Positions 35,127-44,060 of a stretch of 51,618 nucleotides of DNA are shown piece by piece; position 1 is the first letter of the stretch, and each line of letters begins with the position of its first letter. The translations under genes were made by a program, and so were the position numbers. The notes beneath the pieces are model-generated. The model was not told the DNA's origin. It made no database searches and was given only the letters and a program-made list of their open reading frames with translations. Origin of the DNA: Syntrophales bacterium (GTDB taxonomy: Bacteria > Desulfobacterota > Syntrophia > Syntrophales > UBA2210); contig JALNXD010000019.1 of NCBI GenBank assembly GCA_023230565.1, positions 1 through 51,618 on the forward strand, in the 5' to 3' direction.

Positions 35127-36413
35127 CTACCTGGTTTTTTTATTCTGACCGACCGCATCGGCAAGAGCGCCCGCTTTCTCCGTAATCAGCTCCCACTCGG
35201 TTTTCAAGGCCACCTGGAGTTTTTCCCAGGCAAACAGTTCATGTTTCAATGCGTCTTTTTGCAGATCTTTCTTCAACACTGACTCATAAAACCGGATCAG
35301 CTTTTTTGCAGATGATGCCCGGGAAAACCGGCGGGACGTTGCAAGGGCCTCCTGCCGCCAGCGCTCTTTTAGATTGGGATCCCGGAAATATTCCTCCAGC
35401 GTTTTCGCGAATTTTTCTTTGGTAGAATTTTTTCGCAGGAGGCGGCCGTTTGCCCTGTCTTTGATCACCTCGCGAGTACCGGAAGCGGCAAGAGCGACAA
35501 CAGGTTTCCCGGCCGCCATGGCTTCCACCAGGACCATTCCCTGAGTTTCCGTCTTGGATGCAAACACAAAGATATCCATGGCCTTATATGCGTCGGCGAG
35601 TTCCTGCCCGGATTTTTCTCCGGCCATAACCAGCCGTTCACTGATTCCATAGGCTTCGAATATCCTCGGTATTACGTTTTTGCCGGATCCGCCTCCCACT
35701 ACCAGAAATTTTCCGGGATTGTCTTTGAAAAACAATGCCACTGCCTCCGCAAGAAAGGCGAGGTTTTTTTCCGGAGCAAGTCTTCCCACGTGACCGATAA
35801 CAGGCATATGATCAGTAATTCCGTAATTTTTTCGGAAATGGTCCCGGCGGCCTCGCGCGAAAAATTCCTGATCCACACCGGTGGGTATCACCCGAATGGG
35901 AACAGCAACCCCCCGTTTTCGTATAAGATCGGCAACACTTCGGCTCGGAGCGATTACGCCATCACAAAGATTGGCATAGCGGCTCGAAAGATGGATAACG
36001 AAATTTTTCATGGCTTCCGAATCGAGAGGAACATAGTGAGTATATTTTTCATACAAAGTATGATGGGTAAAAATAACAGGGCATTCACGCCTCCGTGCAA
36101 TGCGAAGAGCGGCATCACCCAGAAGGTAGGGATGATGGCTGTGAACCACATCCGGTTTGAATTCGTTGATCCTTGATGAAATGATGAAGGGGATATTGAT
36201 GCTTACTGAGAAATCGCTGCCGTTGAAGTTCTGTATAGCCGGCACACGGAGAATTTCATCTTCATTTTCATTCTTATTCCCATTGGCAAAAACCGGCGCC
36301 ACAATGAGAACCTGGTGGCCCAGCGCTCGGAGATCATGCGTGAAAAAATCCACGGAGCGGGCAACCCCGCCCACATGGGGAATATAGGTGTTTGTAAACA
36401 TGCATATTTTCAT
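35127..36413 (-). CDS. GT4-family glycosyltransferase
   Basis: A 428-aa GT-B fold enzyme. The N-terminal domain starts CMFTNTYIPHVGGVARSVDFFTHDLRALGHQV and has HSHHPYLLGDAALRI; the C-terminal domain has GHVGRLAPEKNLAFL, the donor-binding VVGGGSG and the EX7E-like FVFASKTETQGMVLVEAMAAGKPVVA. It transfers sugar from a nucleotide-sugar to a lipid or sugar acceptor. It resembles diacylglycerol glucosyltransferases and sucrose/trehalose-type enzymes, but the product cannot be told. The ATG 36413 is chosen by family start; 25 upstream codons are unlikely. It ends 1 to 2 genes from the six-hairpin enzyme and may act in the same pathway. Confidence 0.86.
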   Translation of the reverse strand: MKICMFTNTYIPHVGGVARSVDFFTHDLRALGHQVLIVAPVFANGNKNENEDEILRVPAIQNFNGSDFSVSINIPFIISSRINEFKPDVVHSHHPYLLGDAALRIARRRECPVIFTHHTLYEKYTHYVPLDSEAMKNFVIHLSSRYANLCDGVIAPSRSVADLIRKRGVAVPIRVIPTGVDQEFFARGRRDHFRKNYGITDHMPVIGHVGRLAPEKNLAFLAEAVALFFKDNPGKFLVVGGGSGKNVIPRIFEAYGISERLVMAGEKSGQELADAYKAMDIFVFASKTETQGMVLVEAMAAGKPVVALAASGTREVIKDRANGRLLRKNSTKEKFAKTLEEYFRDPNLKERWRQEALATSRRFSRASSAKKLIRFYESVLKKDLQKDALKHELFAWEKLQVALKTEWELITEKAGALADAVGQNKKTR

Positions 36414-36563
36414 ATACGGCTTTTTTCCTTTCAGCTGTTCCTTTGACTGATTCAACTGGCTTTGATGATCCCGTAGTAAAATGGACAAAGATCTCCCTGT
36501 GCGAGAGCATGATACTTAATGATACAATCAGTTTCTTTTCTTACATTCCATTATGATTCTTCC

Positions 36564-38819
36564 TTATACCTGCTCAAGAGGCCTCAGCACAAGAGGTTCA
36601 TCGATATTGTCCGGCGTTTCCAGCTGGAAGCCCGGGATACGCACCTCGATCTTCGGCGGCGGCTTACGCCAGACGGCATCCACTTCAAGTAAACATTTTC
36701 CGTTCAGTGTACGAATTTTGAGTTTCACCTTGCCGAAGGGAGTGGGTGTCGGCCCGAATACAATCTCGCCTTCCGGTTTGATCCAGCGCGGGAAAATTCC
36801 CGAACCGAGAATTAATGTATCTTCTTCCTCCCTTACAAAAAGATTCCTCACGATTTGAATCCATTCGGCTGCGGCCCAGCCATGCTGGCCGTCTCCCATG
36901 CAACCGCCGCCGGTCAGCGGATGAACGGCCTCAGGCCAATGTCCCGTGGGGGACGCCAGTTCACTCATCCTGTCGATCAGACTTCGATAGCGGGTGTCTT
37001 CATTTCGAAGAAGCGTCTGGGCGATGCTCAATGTGAGATACACATTAATTCCGGAGTGAATCATGTCCTGAAAGAACCCCCCGTCATAAAAGCAATGGGC
37101 CAGGAGAAAATCGACTGTTGCTCCTATGGCTGGATCGCCCGCCGATGTAATCTGGAGGGGATAGTCTGCCGCCAGCGAACCGACGGCTCCGGAATCCATG
37201 CGCCGGTAAACGGATGCAGGAATCCCTCCCTGTTTCCTTCTATCCGGTATCTCCGAGATGCTTTGGAATATGGTCTCTTCGAAATCGGCTGCCTCTCTGA
37301 GAAACGCCTGTTGCTGCTTCAAAGGCCCATTCATCCCAGCTATCCGGGCGGCAGCTTTGAGTCCTGCCACTCCCCAGAAATCATCCCAGTAATAATAATC
37401 GTTCGGACCCAGGTGCTCCGCGCTGAAACCGGCAGGGAGCAGTCCGCCATGTGGCCCTTCCTTTTTTGGCGTGCGCTTATGTATGATCCACCAGGCTCCT
37501 TTCAGTGCCGACCTCCTCCAGTGCTTCGGCAGATCATCCCCGGTGAGCTGAAGATATCGGTCTAATATCCATAAGACCTGTCCGTTGGAATCCCATTCGC
37601 CCTCCTGTGACTGGAAGTAGCCGGATCTTTCCTGGCGGAGGGGGAAGGAATTCAACAACCGGAACGCCCTGTCCGTATACCCGAGTGACATAAGGGCATT
37701 GATCATCAGGCAGGCGTCACGGAACCAGAACCGTCGATACGTATAGGGCCCGGGAAATATTTCCCGGGCCGAAAGGAGGATCAAAGTTCTTACGGCAGCA
37801 TTATAAATATACGTCACCAGATGATCGGGAATCTTGAGTGATGCTGCCTTTGCTGTCACTGACTGCCAGTCCGGAAGAGATTTCGGCTGCCGCAGATACT
37901 GTTCCTTCATATCCTTATCAAGTGAAATGCGCACTATGATCTCTCTCGGGCCGCCTTTTTTCAATTTGAACAGTGCTGAAGAAGTCGCCATGCCTACGGG
38001 GCATTCTACGCTGCGTTCCCAGTGATGCTCCATGAAACGGTGAACGACATCACCATGTTCATAATTGGAAAAAAGGATTTTGTCCGGCGTTTCACTCAAT
38101 ATCACTGACGTCTTTCCATTTACCACCCAGAGCCTGTTTGCTTCATCGTAGGTGATCGTTTCAATAAACTGAATGCCTTCCGGATTATACGGTCGCAGGG
38201 ATACCGCAAGAAAGGCTTGCCCTTCGGATGCGCCTTTAATCTCAATCACCGCCGACGGTTTTTGAACGCTGTTGAGTTTGAGACGCCACGCCAGTTCCGA
38301 TCCCCTTGCGCAACATCGGGTAATTACTGAAAGATCAGGAGAAAATTCCAAGTGCTGTTCCGCATTGGACTGCCTTGAAGGTATGAGCCATTCTCCCTGT
38401 TCCCGATAGATCCAGAAATCGACGGACCATCCGTCATAAAGAGGGGTGATGAGTCCCCGAGGGTCAGCCAGCGGATAGAGCGGAAGATCCGGCTGGCCTA
38501 CAGCGGTCCAGTTCCTCTGTGTAAGATTGACATGGGTAAGCGAATAGGCCCTTGGCAGGAAGGAAGCATCAGCCGGATTGAACTGCTTTTCTACCCAATA
38601 GGGCCATATCCAGTCAAGATTGTGCTGTATGGCCCTCGTATTTATAAGCCCCCGGGTATGGAATGCAAAGCCTGCTCGAAGCAGTTCCATTGGCGTCTGA
38701 ACTTCCGAGGGTTGTGAAAACTTTTGAAGTCTCGCTAAAAATCGGAAAGGATCAGGAAATCCGTAGGAATACGATATATGCTTCACAAGAAATTTCCATG
38801 GTATCCATCGTTCCAGCAA
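36564..38819 (-). CDS. six-hairpin glycosidase-like protein (GH15-like), specificity unknown
   Basis: A 751-aa protein with no signal peptide. The C-terminal half (about 340-700) looks like an (alpha/alpha)6 glycosidase barrel: YTYRRFWFRDACLMINALMSLGY, EGEWDSNGQVLWILDRYL and GPNDYYYWDDFWGVAGLKAA, with the acidic residues of a GH15/GH63/GH37-like active site. The N-terminal half is beta-rich. It begins with TTG at 38819, preceded nine bases upstream by GGAG; no ATG exists until residue 44. The adjacent GT4 gene is 150 bases downstream on the same strand. The two may form a pair that makes and breaks an alpha-glucoside, but no substrate can be assigned. Confidence 0.72.
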   Translation of the reverse strand: MLERWIPWKFLVKHISYSYGFPDPFRFLARLQKFSQPSEVQTPMELLRAGFAFHTRGLINTRAIQHNLDWIWPYWVEKQFNPADASFLPRAYSLTHVNLTQRNWTAVGQPDLPLYPLADPRGLITPLYDGWSVDFWIYREQGEWLIPSRQSNAEQHLEFSPDLSVITRCCARGSELAWRLKLNSVQKPSAVIEIKGASEGQAFLAVSLRPYNPEGIQFIETITYDEANRLWVVNGKTSVILSETPDKILFSNYEHGDVVHRFMEHHWERSVECPVGMATSSALFKLKKGGPREIIVRISLDKDMKEQYLRQPKSLPDWQSVTAKAASLKIPDHLVTYIYNAAVRTLILLSAREIFPGPYTYRRFWFRDACLMINALMSLGYTDRAFRLLNSFPLRQERSGYFQSQEGEWDSNGQVLWILDRYLQLTGDDLPKHWRRSALKGAWWIIHKRTPKKEGPHGGLLPAGFSAEHLGPNDYYYWDDFWGVAGLKAAARIAGMNGPLKQQQAFLREAADFEETIFQSISEIPDRRKQGGIPASVYRRMDSGAVGSLAADYPLQITSAGDPAIGATVDFLLAHCFYDGGFFQDMIHSGINVYLTLSIAQTLLRNEDTRYRSLIDRMSELASPTGHWPEAVHPLTGGGCMGDGQHGWAAAEWIQIVRNLFVREEEDTLILGSGIFPRWIKPEGEIVFGPTPTPFGKVKLKIRTLNGKCLLEVDAVWRKPPPKIEVRIPGFQLETPDNIDEPLVLRPLEQV

Positions 38820-38922
38820 TTACAGTTTCTCCGATATCCGCGTTATAATGGGAATCTCTTCTCATTCTTGTGAGATTCTGTCTTTCCCCGGTTTCGCCTG
38901 CACCGAATTCTTTTTACACTTT

Positions 38923-39663
38923 TTATTCTTCCGTCTTCTTATATATGTAATTACTTAAATTTTCAGGCACATCATCATATATTACACCGTAAGATGTGAA
39001 TCCCAGCTGTTTATACGGCAGAGCTATTTCGATTCCTTCTTCAAGCGATTCAATCGAGGATACTATGATTTTTTCAATCTCTTTGCTGCCTCGATCAAAA
39101 ATAAAATCTTTTACTGTGCCTATCCGGCTGCCATCCTTATCCATCAGTGGGCGATTCAATGCAACGGAGGCCAGATACTGGGCCGGGGCATATACCCATT
39201 GATCCCCATAATAACCTCTTGTAGGAGGATCGAGCAAATTACGCCAGTAGTACGTGCGCGGCTGCGGATATTTGGGTTCCGCCATCGATCTGGATCTGTA
39301 AAAATATTCCGGATGAAATCCTTCATCATAATAATTGAATTCCGGTCTCCGCGAAATCCTCTTCTTTTCACCTTCCAACGCAATTCCCTCATCACTGATC
39401 TTGAAATTATCAAACGGAAGAGATACGAGTGTGTCGCACTTGGTGTCGCAATATTCGATAATGAAACGCTCGATTTTTCCTTTTCTGTTTATTATCAAAT
39501 TATCCACTTCTCCTACATACTTGCTCTCGTCATCGTATATTTCGCTGTCAATTATCGTGCTTGCAAAAAGGATTTTTTCTTTCTCCTGTGCAAGCGAACT
39601 TCCTGTCCATATCAAAGATATGGAAACCAGGCACATCCAGTAGAGTATGCTCCGTTTTTTCAT
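38923..39663 (-). CDS. secreted PRC-barrel protein, paralogue 1
   Basis: A 246-aa exported protein (signal peptide about 1-25). It has two PRC-barrel domains: about 30-105 (ASTIIDSEIYDDESKYVGEVDNLIINRKGKIE) and about 160-235 (LASVALNRPLMDKDGSRIGTVKDFIFDRGS), separated by a Tyr-rich linker (EYFYRSRSM). PRC barrels bind ligands or proteins and were first seen in photosynthetic reaction centre H subunits and RimM. GGAGGGAG precedes the ATG. Paralogues lie next to it at 39729-40481 and 41152-41925. The first barrel has two extra Cys (EYCDTKCDT) that the others lack, perhaps a disulfide. Function unknown. Confidence 0.85.
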   Translation of the reverse strand: MKKRSILYWMCLVSISLIWTGSSLAQEKEKILFASTIIDSEIYDDESKYVGEVDNLIINRKGKIERFIIEYCDTKCDTLVSLPFDNFKISDEGIALEGEKKRISRRPEFNYYDEGFHPEYFYRSRSMAEPKYPQPRTYYWRNLLDPPTRGYYGDQWVYAPAQYLASVALNRPLMDKDGSRIGTVKDFIFDRGSKEIEKIIVSSIESLEEGIEIALPYKQLGFTSYGVIYDDVPENLSNYIYKKTEE

Positions 39664-39728
39664 ATAAAATCTCCCTCCGTTATTCTCAACAATGCCCGAT
39701 CAACTCTAAACCGAAAAAATCCGGATTC

Positions 39729-40481
39729 TTAATCTTCTTCGTTGGAATATGTATAGCGTTTCAGATCGCGCGGTACTTCCTCATAAAGAATTCCAAACGA
39801 TGTAAAGCCGAGCGGTTTAAATGGAAGCGCCACGTACGCATCTTCCTCAAGGTATTCTATCCTCGAAACAAGTATCGTTTTCACCTGCTTATTGGTGCTG
39901 TCGAGCACAAGATCTTCCAATATTCCTATATCACGTCCATTTTCATCGATAATCCGTCGATCCATGAGAACAGAGGCCAGGTAACGGCCTGGCGAATACG
40001 CCCAATCACCGGCATAATATCCTCTCCCCGGCCAGTCTCTGTAATAACGGCCGTAATAGCGTTGCGGGTAACTGTAGTACGGTGTCATATAAGGCCTTGA
40101 CCGGTAATAGTATTCGGGGCGCAGCCCTTCTTCTGCATAATCATATTCGGATCGTTCCTGAAGCTGTTCCTGAGTTGCCTGCAATATAATGCCTTCATCC
40201 GACATGCTGAAATTCCTGAAAGGCAGAGAAACAAGCTTGTCGCCTATATCGAGGATACCTCCGAATTCCATAGTGAGTTTTTTTATGTGACCGTTTCTGT
40301 TGAGTATGATATCATCCACCTCTCCGATGAGCTGCCGGTTGGCATCATATACATCGCGTCCGAGAAGGCGGCTTGCCAGGATCTCTCCCGCTTTATTATC
40401 CTGGCCCCGGGACGCATGGGGAACAGCAATACACATCAGAATTAAAAACAACACAAATGCTGTGATTTTTCTCATGTTCAT
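39729..40481 (-). CDS. secreted PRC-barrel protein, paralogue 2
   Basis: A 250-aa exported protein with signal peptide (about 1-27, ending ASRGQ). It contains two PRC-barrel domains, ASRLLGRDVYDANRQLIGEVDDIILNRNGHIKKLTMEF and YLASVLMDRRIIDENGRDIGILEDLVLD, around a Tyr/Arg-rich linker (EYYYRSRPYM, QRYYGRYY). The C-terminal GFTSFGILYEEVPRD is shared with paralogue 1. AAAGGAGGT precedes the ATG. It lies 65 bases upstream of paralogue 1 on the same strand, so they may be cotranscribed. Like its neighbours it may be an envelope stress protein. Confidence 0.85.
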   Translation of the reverse strand: MNMRKITAFVLFLILMCIAVPHASRGQDNKAGEILASRLLGRDVYDANRQLIGEVDDIILNRNGHIKKLTMEFGGILDIGDKLVSLPFRNFSMSDEGIILQATQEQLQERSEYDYAEEGLRPEYYYRSRPYMTPYYSYPQRYYGRYYRDWPGRGYYAGDWAYSPGRYLASVLMDRRIIDENGRDIGILEDLVLDSTNKQVKTILVSRIEYLEEDAYVALPFKPLGFTSFGILYEEVPRDLKRYTYSNEED

Positions 40482-40583
40482 GATACTACCTCCTTTATGA
40501 AATTACCTATGTTATTCGAGAGTTTTTTGCACATTCGATTACGCAGTTTTTTTCTCTTATATTTTTTCCGTGTGCTTTTTACA

Positions 40584-40964
40584 TCAGGCATTTTCAATTG
40601 CATCCCGCCAGCTTGCCGGCAGGATTTCCTCTACTTCACCCAATTTGTCACCACCAAGCGCAGCCCTTGTCGATCTGAGAATGGCCTCGGTCAAAAGCTT
40701 TGCCCGCTCTTCATCCATCTCGAACTCAAGAGCAATTTGAGTGACGCACTCCTCGAAACTAACCGGAGTACTGCGTGACTGGTGTTTCCTGAGAGTACTC
40801 GTATCAAGGGGTTCCGGAAGAGCCGATGTAATTAAATTCGTATCTTCTTCATTGAGGCTGCTTGAAAGGATGCCAAGCACCGCCTTTATGGCTGCATCGG
40901 CTGTTTTTTCGTCTTTGATAAAATCCAGCGAAGTAATGTCATTTACAAATTCTTCATATTCCAT
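40584..40964 (-). CDS. DUF2267-like small protein
   Basis: A 126-aa acidic helical protein without signal peptide. The pattern of two helical repeats (MEYEEFVNDITSLDFIKDEKTADAAIKAVLGILSSSL; VSFEECVTQIALEFEMDEERAKLLTEAILRSTRAALGGDKLGEVEEILP) matches the DUF2267 family. The ATG 40964 is chosen because GGGGGG lies just before it. It sits between two PRC-barrel genes on the same strand. DUF2267 genes often cluster with stress proteins in bacteria; the function is not known. Confidence 0.75.
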   Translation of the reverse strand: MEYEEFVNDITSLDFIKDEKTADAAIKAVLGILSSSLNEEDTNLITSALPEPLDTSTLRKHQSRSTPVSFEECVTQIALEFEMDEERAKLLTEAILRSTRAALGGDKLGEVEEILPASWRDAIENA

Positions 40965-41151
40965 GATGCCCCCCTGAATTTTCACCTCGAAGCTCCTGCC
41001 GCACAAGGTTAATGAGAATAGTTTGTCTGCCTGAAGATCCGGCCGTGTATACGCTTATACAATTCATATAATGCTAAAATTGGAACAACAGCTATGGGGT
41101 AGATCCTGTATTTTGCAGGACTGCCGCACTGGTTCCACTTGCGCTGTTTTT

Positions 41152-41925
41152 TCATTGCCCCTTTTCCAGTTGCTCATAGGCAAATATATGGCCTTTGATC
41201 CCGGCCGGATCAATTTCGTATACCAACCCGTCATCGATAAATGACATAGGTTTATAGGGAAGCGCCACATAAACATCCTTCTTTTCGATTTTAACTTCGG
41301 AGACCACGATCCTGTCGATAGTGTTTTCTTTACGGTCTATCAACAGATCGTTCACTCGTCCGATATCCGTTTTTCTCTTGGTTATTAATTTTCGATTCAA
41401 TATCACGGATGCAAGAAAGCGTGCAGGGGAATAAGCCCTTTCAAGCGACTCCGAATAATAATAATCGGGAGGAGGATAATAGTAATACTGCCTCGCATAC
41501 AAAGTAGTCCGGTAATAATATTCCGGGGTGAGACCTGAAGCGTAATAGCTGAATTCGGGCAGTCGCTTCAGCTGCTCTTCCGTAATATTCAATACTATAT
41601 GGCCACCTTCTATTTCGAAAACCACTGGGGACAGGGCGACAAGCTTATCGGCAAGACCGAAAAGCCCTCCGAATTCAATTGTCATTCTTTGCAGTTCTCC
41701 CCTTTTTGCGATAACCAGATCATCCACTTCCCCAATAAGATTACCTCCCGCATCGTAGACATCGGCATCTATAATCCGGCTTGCAAGTACAAGATCCTGT
41801 TTTTCATCCTGTGCATGTGAATAACCCGGACAGGCCATAAAAAGGATCATGACAACTAAAGACAGGGTATACATATTGACGAGCAATATTCTCATCACAA
41901 CCGAATCTTCTCTTCGATTTATCAC
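41152..41925 (-). CDS. secreted PRC-barrel protein, paralogue 3
   Basis: A 257-aa exported PRC-barrel protein. AAGGAGG lies nine bases before GTG 41925, supporting that start; an ATG ten codons later is possible. The signal peptide ends near SHAQ. The first barrel is ASRIIDADVYDAGGNLIGEVDDLVIAKRGELQRMTIEF and the second begins FLASVILNRKLITKRKTDIGRVNDLLID; the linker is Tyr/Pro-rich (YYYPPPDYYYSE). The C-terminus IDPAGIKGHIFAYEQLEKGQ replaces the tail of the other two. It is the most distant of the three paralogues. Function unknown; perhaps a cell-surface stress protein. Confidence 0.83.
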   Translation of the reverse strand: MINRREDSVVMRILLVNMYTLSLVVMILFMACPGYSHAQDEKQDLVLASRIIDADVYDAGGNLIGEVDDLVIAKRGELQRMTIEFGGLFGLADKLVALSPVVFEIEGGHIVLNITEEQLKRLPEFSYYASGLTPEYYYRTTLYARQYYYYPPPDYYYSESLERAYSPARFLASVILNRKLITKRKTDIGRVNDLLIDRKENTIDRIVVSEVKIEKKDVYVALPYKPMSFIDDGLVYEIDPAGIKGHIFAYEQLEKGQ

Positions 41926-42265
41926 GGATAACGGCCTCCTTTTATTTCAGATTCACTTTCATACTGTCTGTCTTTCCTTTTGTTCAAAATGCAAGGACGA
42001 TAGAGCAGCCGGGCAATTCGAATCCTTCATATAATTATTCCATGTATTTTCTTATCTGAAATGGGGTGCCGCCTGTATTTTGAAAATCATGGCCGGAGAA
42101 CAAATGATATCAACCAGATGGCCCCTGGGAACTCAATACGTTACGGTCCTGACGTTGCATCCATATACAGTATGTGCCTTATTTACGGATGCCCTCGATG
42201 ATATATACTTTACATTGTATCCCGGGGAAGTGTGATAAATAAAAAATGAATAAGGAGGATACATT
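41926..42265. other. intergenic region between divergent PRC-barrel and hsp20 genes
   Basis: No gene recognised. TATACT (about 42202-42207) is a possible -10 for hsp20, but there is no convincing -35 or sigma-32 site. Confidence 0.35.
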
Positions 42266-42715
42266 ATGGCATTTGAATTGACTCCCTGGAGGAGGATGGG
42301 TGAAATCAGGCCTTTCTGGCGGGAAATGGAAAACTTCTGGGATCAGTTTCTCAGGGAAACGCCGCAGGCCGAAAGTGCGTGGGGATGGTCGCCATCGATT
42401 GACGTATCGGAAACCGACGGCAAAATACAGGTAAAAGCTGAATTGTCCGGATTGGAACCGAAGGATATAGATGTCGATGTCACTGATAACATACTCACGA
42501 TAAAGGGTGAAAAGAAGAAAGAAGAGGAGCAGAAAGGGGAAAAATACATGTGCCGGGAGCGCTATTTCGGCACATTTCAGCGTTCTTTCAGGCTTCCTTC
42601 CGGCACTGAAAGCGATAAAGTGGAAGCCGAATTCAAAAACGGCATTCTTACTATCAACATACCGAAATCGGAAGAAAGCAAGCAGAAAAAAATCGAAATC
42701 AAAAGCGCGCAATAG
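42266..42715 (+). CDS. small heat-shock protein (Hsp20/alpha-crystallin family)
   Basis: A 149-aa chaperone. The N-terminal arm carries WRRMGEIRPFWREMENFWDQFL, then the alpha-crystallin domain (about 45-140: SIDVSETDGKIQVKAELSGLEPKDIDVDVTDNILTIKGEKK) and a short C-terminal tail with the conserved AEFKNGILTINIPKSEE. It keeps unfolded proteins soluble during stress. AAGGAGG precedes the ATG. The next gene is a BON-domain protein 45 bases downstream, likely in the same transcript. Confidence 0.95.
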   Translation: MAFELTPWRRMGEIRPFWREMENFWDQFLRETPQAESAWGWSPSIDVSETDGKIQVKAELSGLEPKDIDVDVTDNILTIKGEKKKEEEQKGEKYMCRERYFGTFQRSFRLPSGTESDKVEAEFKNGILTINIPKSEESKQKKIEIKSAQ

Positions 42716-42760
42716 TCTCGTTCACTCTTCCCGGGATGCCTCAAAGAAAAGAGGTCAAGT

Positions 42761-43051
42761 ATGTCGTTAATGGACGAATTAATAAGAAGGACTGTTATAG
42801 ATCAACTGAGAAGAGACGACCGGCTTGATGCATCGAGACTCACCGTTGAAGTAAAAGAAAGAACAGTTACGCTGAAAGGCGAAGTTTCCACCGGATCTTC
42901 AAAGAAAGCGGCTCATGAAGATGCCGAAGGGATCGTGGGCGTTACCGGTGTAAAAAATCAGTTGCATATCAAACCACGTATAAGGATCATAAAAACACAT
43001 GGTAAAACCCTTCCCCGGAAAAACATACTCGGCACTCAGCAATCCGACTAG
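42761..43051 (+). CDS. BON-domain protein, cytoplasmic
   Basis: A 96-aa protein with one BON domain (about 8-72: RRTVIDQLRRDDRLDASRLTVEVKERTVTLKGEVSTGSSKKAAHEDAEGIVGVTGVKNQLHI). BON domains bind phospholipid or are found in osmotically induced (OsmY) proteins, which are usually periplasmic; here there is no signal peptide. The tail (RIRIIKTHGKTLP) is basic. A weak ribosome site (AGAGG) precedes the ATG. It follows hsp20 by 45 bases, in keeping with a stress role. Confidence 0.82.
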   Translation: MSLMDELIRRTVIDQLRRDDRLDASRLTVEVKERTVTLKGEVSTGSSKKAAHEDAEGIVGVTGVKNQLHIKPRIRIIKTHGKTLPRKNILGTQQSD

Positions 43052-43110
43052 ATTACATCTTTTTGAGCTTTCGGCCCCTGCCATTCCGAATCAAAAAAAA
43101 GGATCACGGT

Positions 43111-43899
43111 ATGCCCGAACTGCCTGATGTTGAAATTTTCAAAAGATATATCGAATCGACATCACTGCACAAAAGAATAATCGGAGTCCACATATTGAGC
43201 AGGGATATGGTCAAGGGAGCATCTGTCTCGGAAATAAAAAAATTGCTGGATGGCGAACGATTTGAAACAACGGCGCGGCATGGAAAAAATCTTTTCATCC
43301 AGACGGGTGGTCAAAGCTGGATCATGCTTCACTTCGGGATGACCGGTTTTGTTAAATATTTCAAAAATGAAGACGAAAGGCCGGCTCATGTACGACTTCT
43401 CATTGATTTTTCAAACGGCTTTTACCTGGCCTATGATTGCCAGCGGAAATTTGGGATGATTTCATTGACCGAAAGTCCTGAACGTTTTGCAAGAGAGAAA
43501 AAGCTGGGCCTCGATGCACTTGATCCGGCGCTCGATTTTGAACAGTTCGAGAAAATTCTTTCTAAAACGAACTCAACCATTAAGACAGTTTTGATGAACC
43601 AGAATTTTCTGGCCGGATTGGGCAATGTCTATTCGGACGAAATTCTCTACCAGGCAGGCATACGTCCTGCGAGAAAGAGCGGAGAGCTCGACAGGGAAGA
43701 AAAAAAGCAGATATTTTTCAAAATGGGCCATGTTTTGAGGAAAGCAATCGAGGCGCGGGCAGACCCGGAACGTTTTCCATCATCTTTCCTGACCCCTTAC
43801 CGCTCCGCCGGCAAACCCTGTCCGAAATGCGAAGGTTCGATTGAAAAGAAAAAGATCGGCGGCCGAACCTCCTATTTCTGTCCGCGATGCCAGGGTTGA
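43111..43899 (+). CDS. mutM: formamidopyrimidine-DNA glycosylase family (Fpg/MutM)
   Basis: A 262-aa base-excision repair enzyme. After Met removal the catalytic Pro and Glu are at the N-terminus (MPELPDVE), the usual lysine is in RHGKNLF, the helix-two-turn-helix is MNQNFLAGLGNVYSDEILY, and the C-terminal zinc finger CPKCEGSIEKK and FCPRC is complete. It excises oxidised purines such as 8-oxoguanine; Nei-type activity on oxidised pyrimidines is the main alternative. The ATG at 43111 places PE right after Met, as the mechanism needs, so the longer frame starting 43063 cannot be right. Confidence 0.93.
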   Translation: MPELPDVEIFKRYIESTSLHKRIIGVHILSRDMVKGASVSEIKKLLDGERFETTARHGKNLFIQTGGQSWIMLHFGMTGFVKYFKNEDERPAHVRLLIDFSNGFYLAYDCQRKFGMISLTESPERFAREKKLGLDALDPALDFEQFEKILSKTNSTIKTVLMNQNFLAGLGNVYSDEILYQAGIRPARKSGELDREEKKQIFFKMGHVLRKAIEARADPERFPSSFLTPYRSAGKPCPKCEGSIEKKKIGGRTSYFCPRCQG

Positions 43900-44060
43900 T
43901 GTTCTATATTCCATGATTAATGTATAGATAAAAACGTGAGCAGGTCAATACATCGGGAATACGGACATCGAAACGCAAATCCTTCTCCCATCAGCGAGCA
44001 CCGGGAAGGAAATTATGAACTTTTCGCGAGTGCATCAACGTTGAGCGTTGAACTTGGATT

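Noticed and set aside
42180..42265. Sigma-32 promoter for hsp20
   Set aside because: Weak TATACT but no CTTGAA-type -35 with the right spacing to a CCCCAT-type -10.
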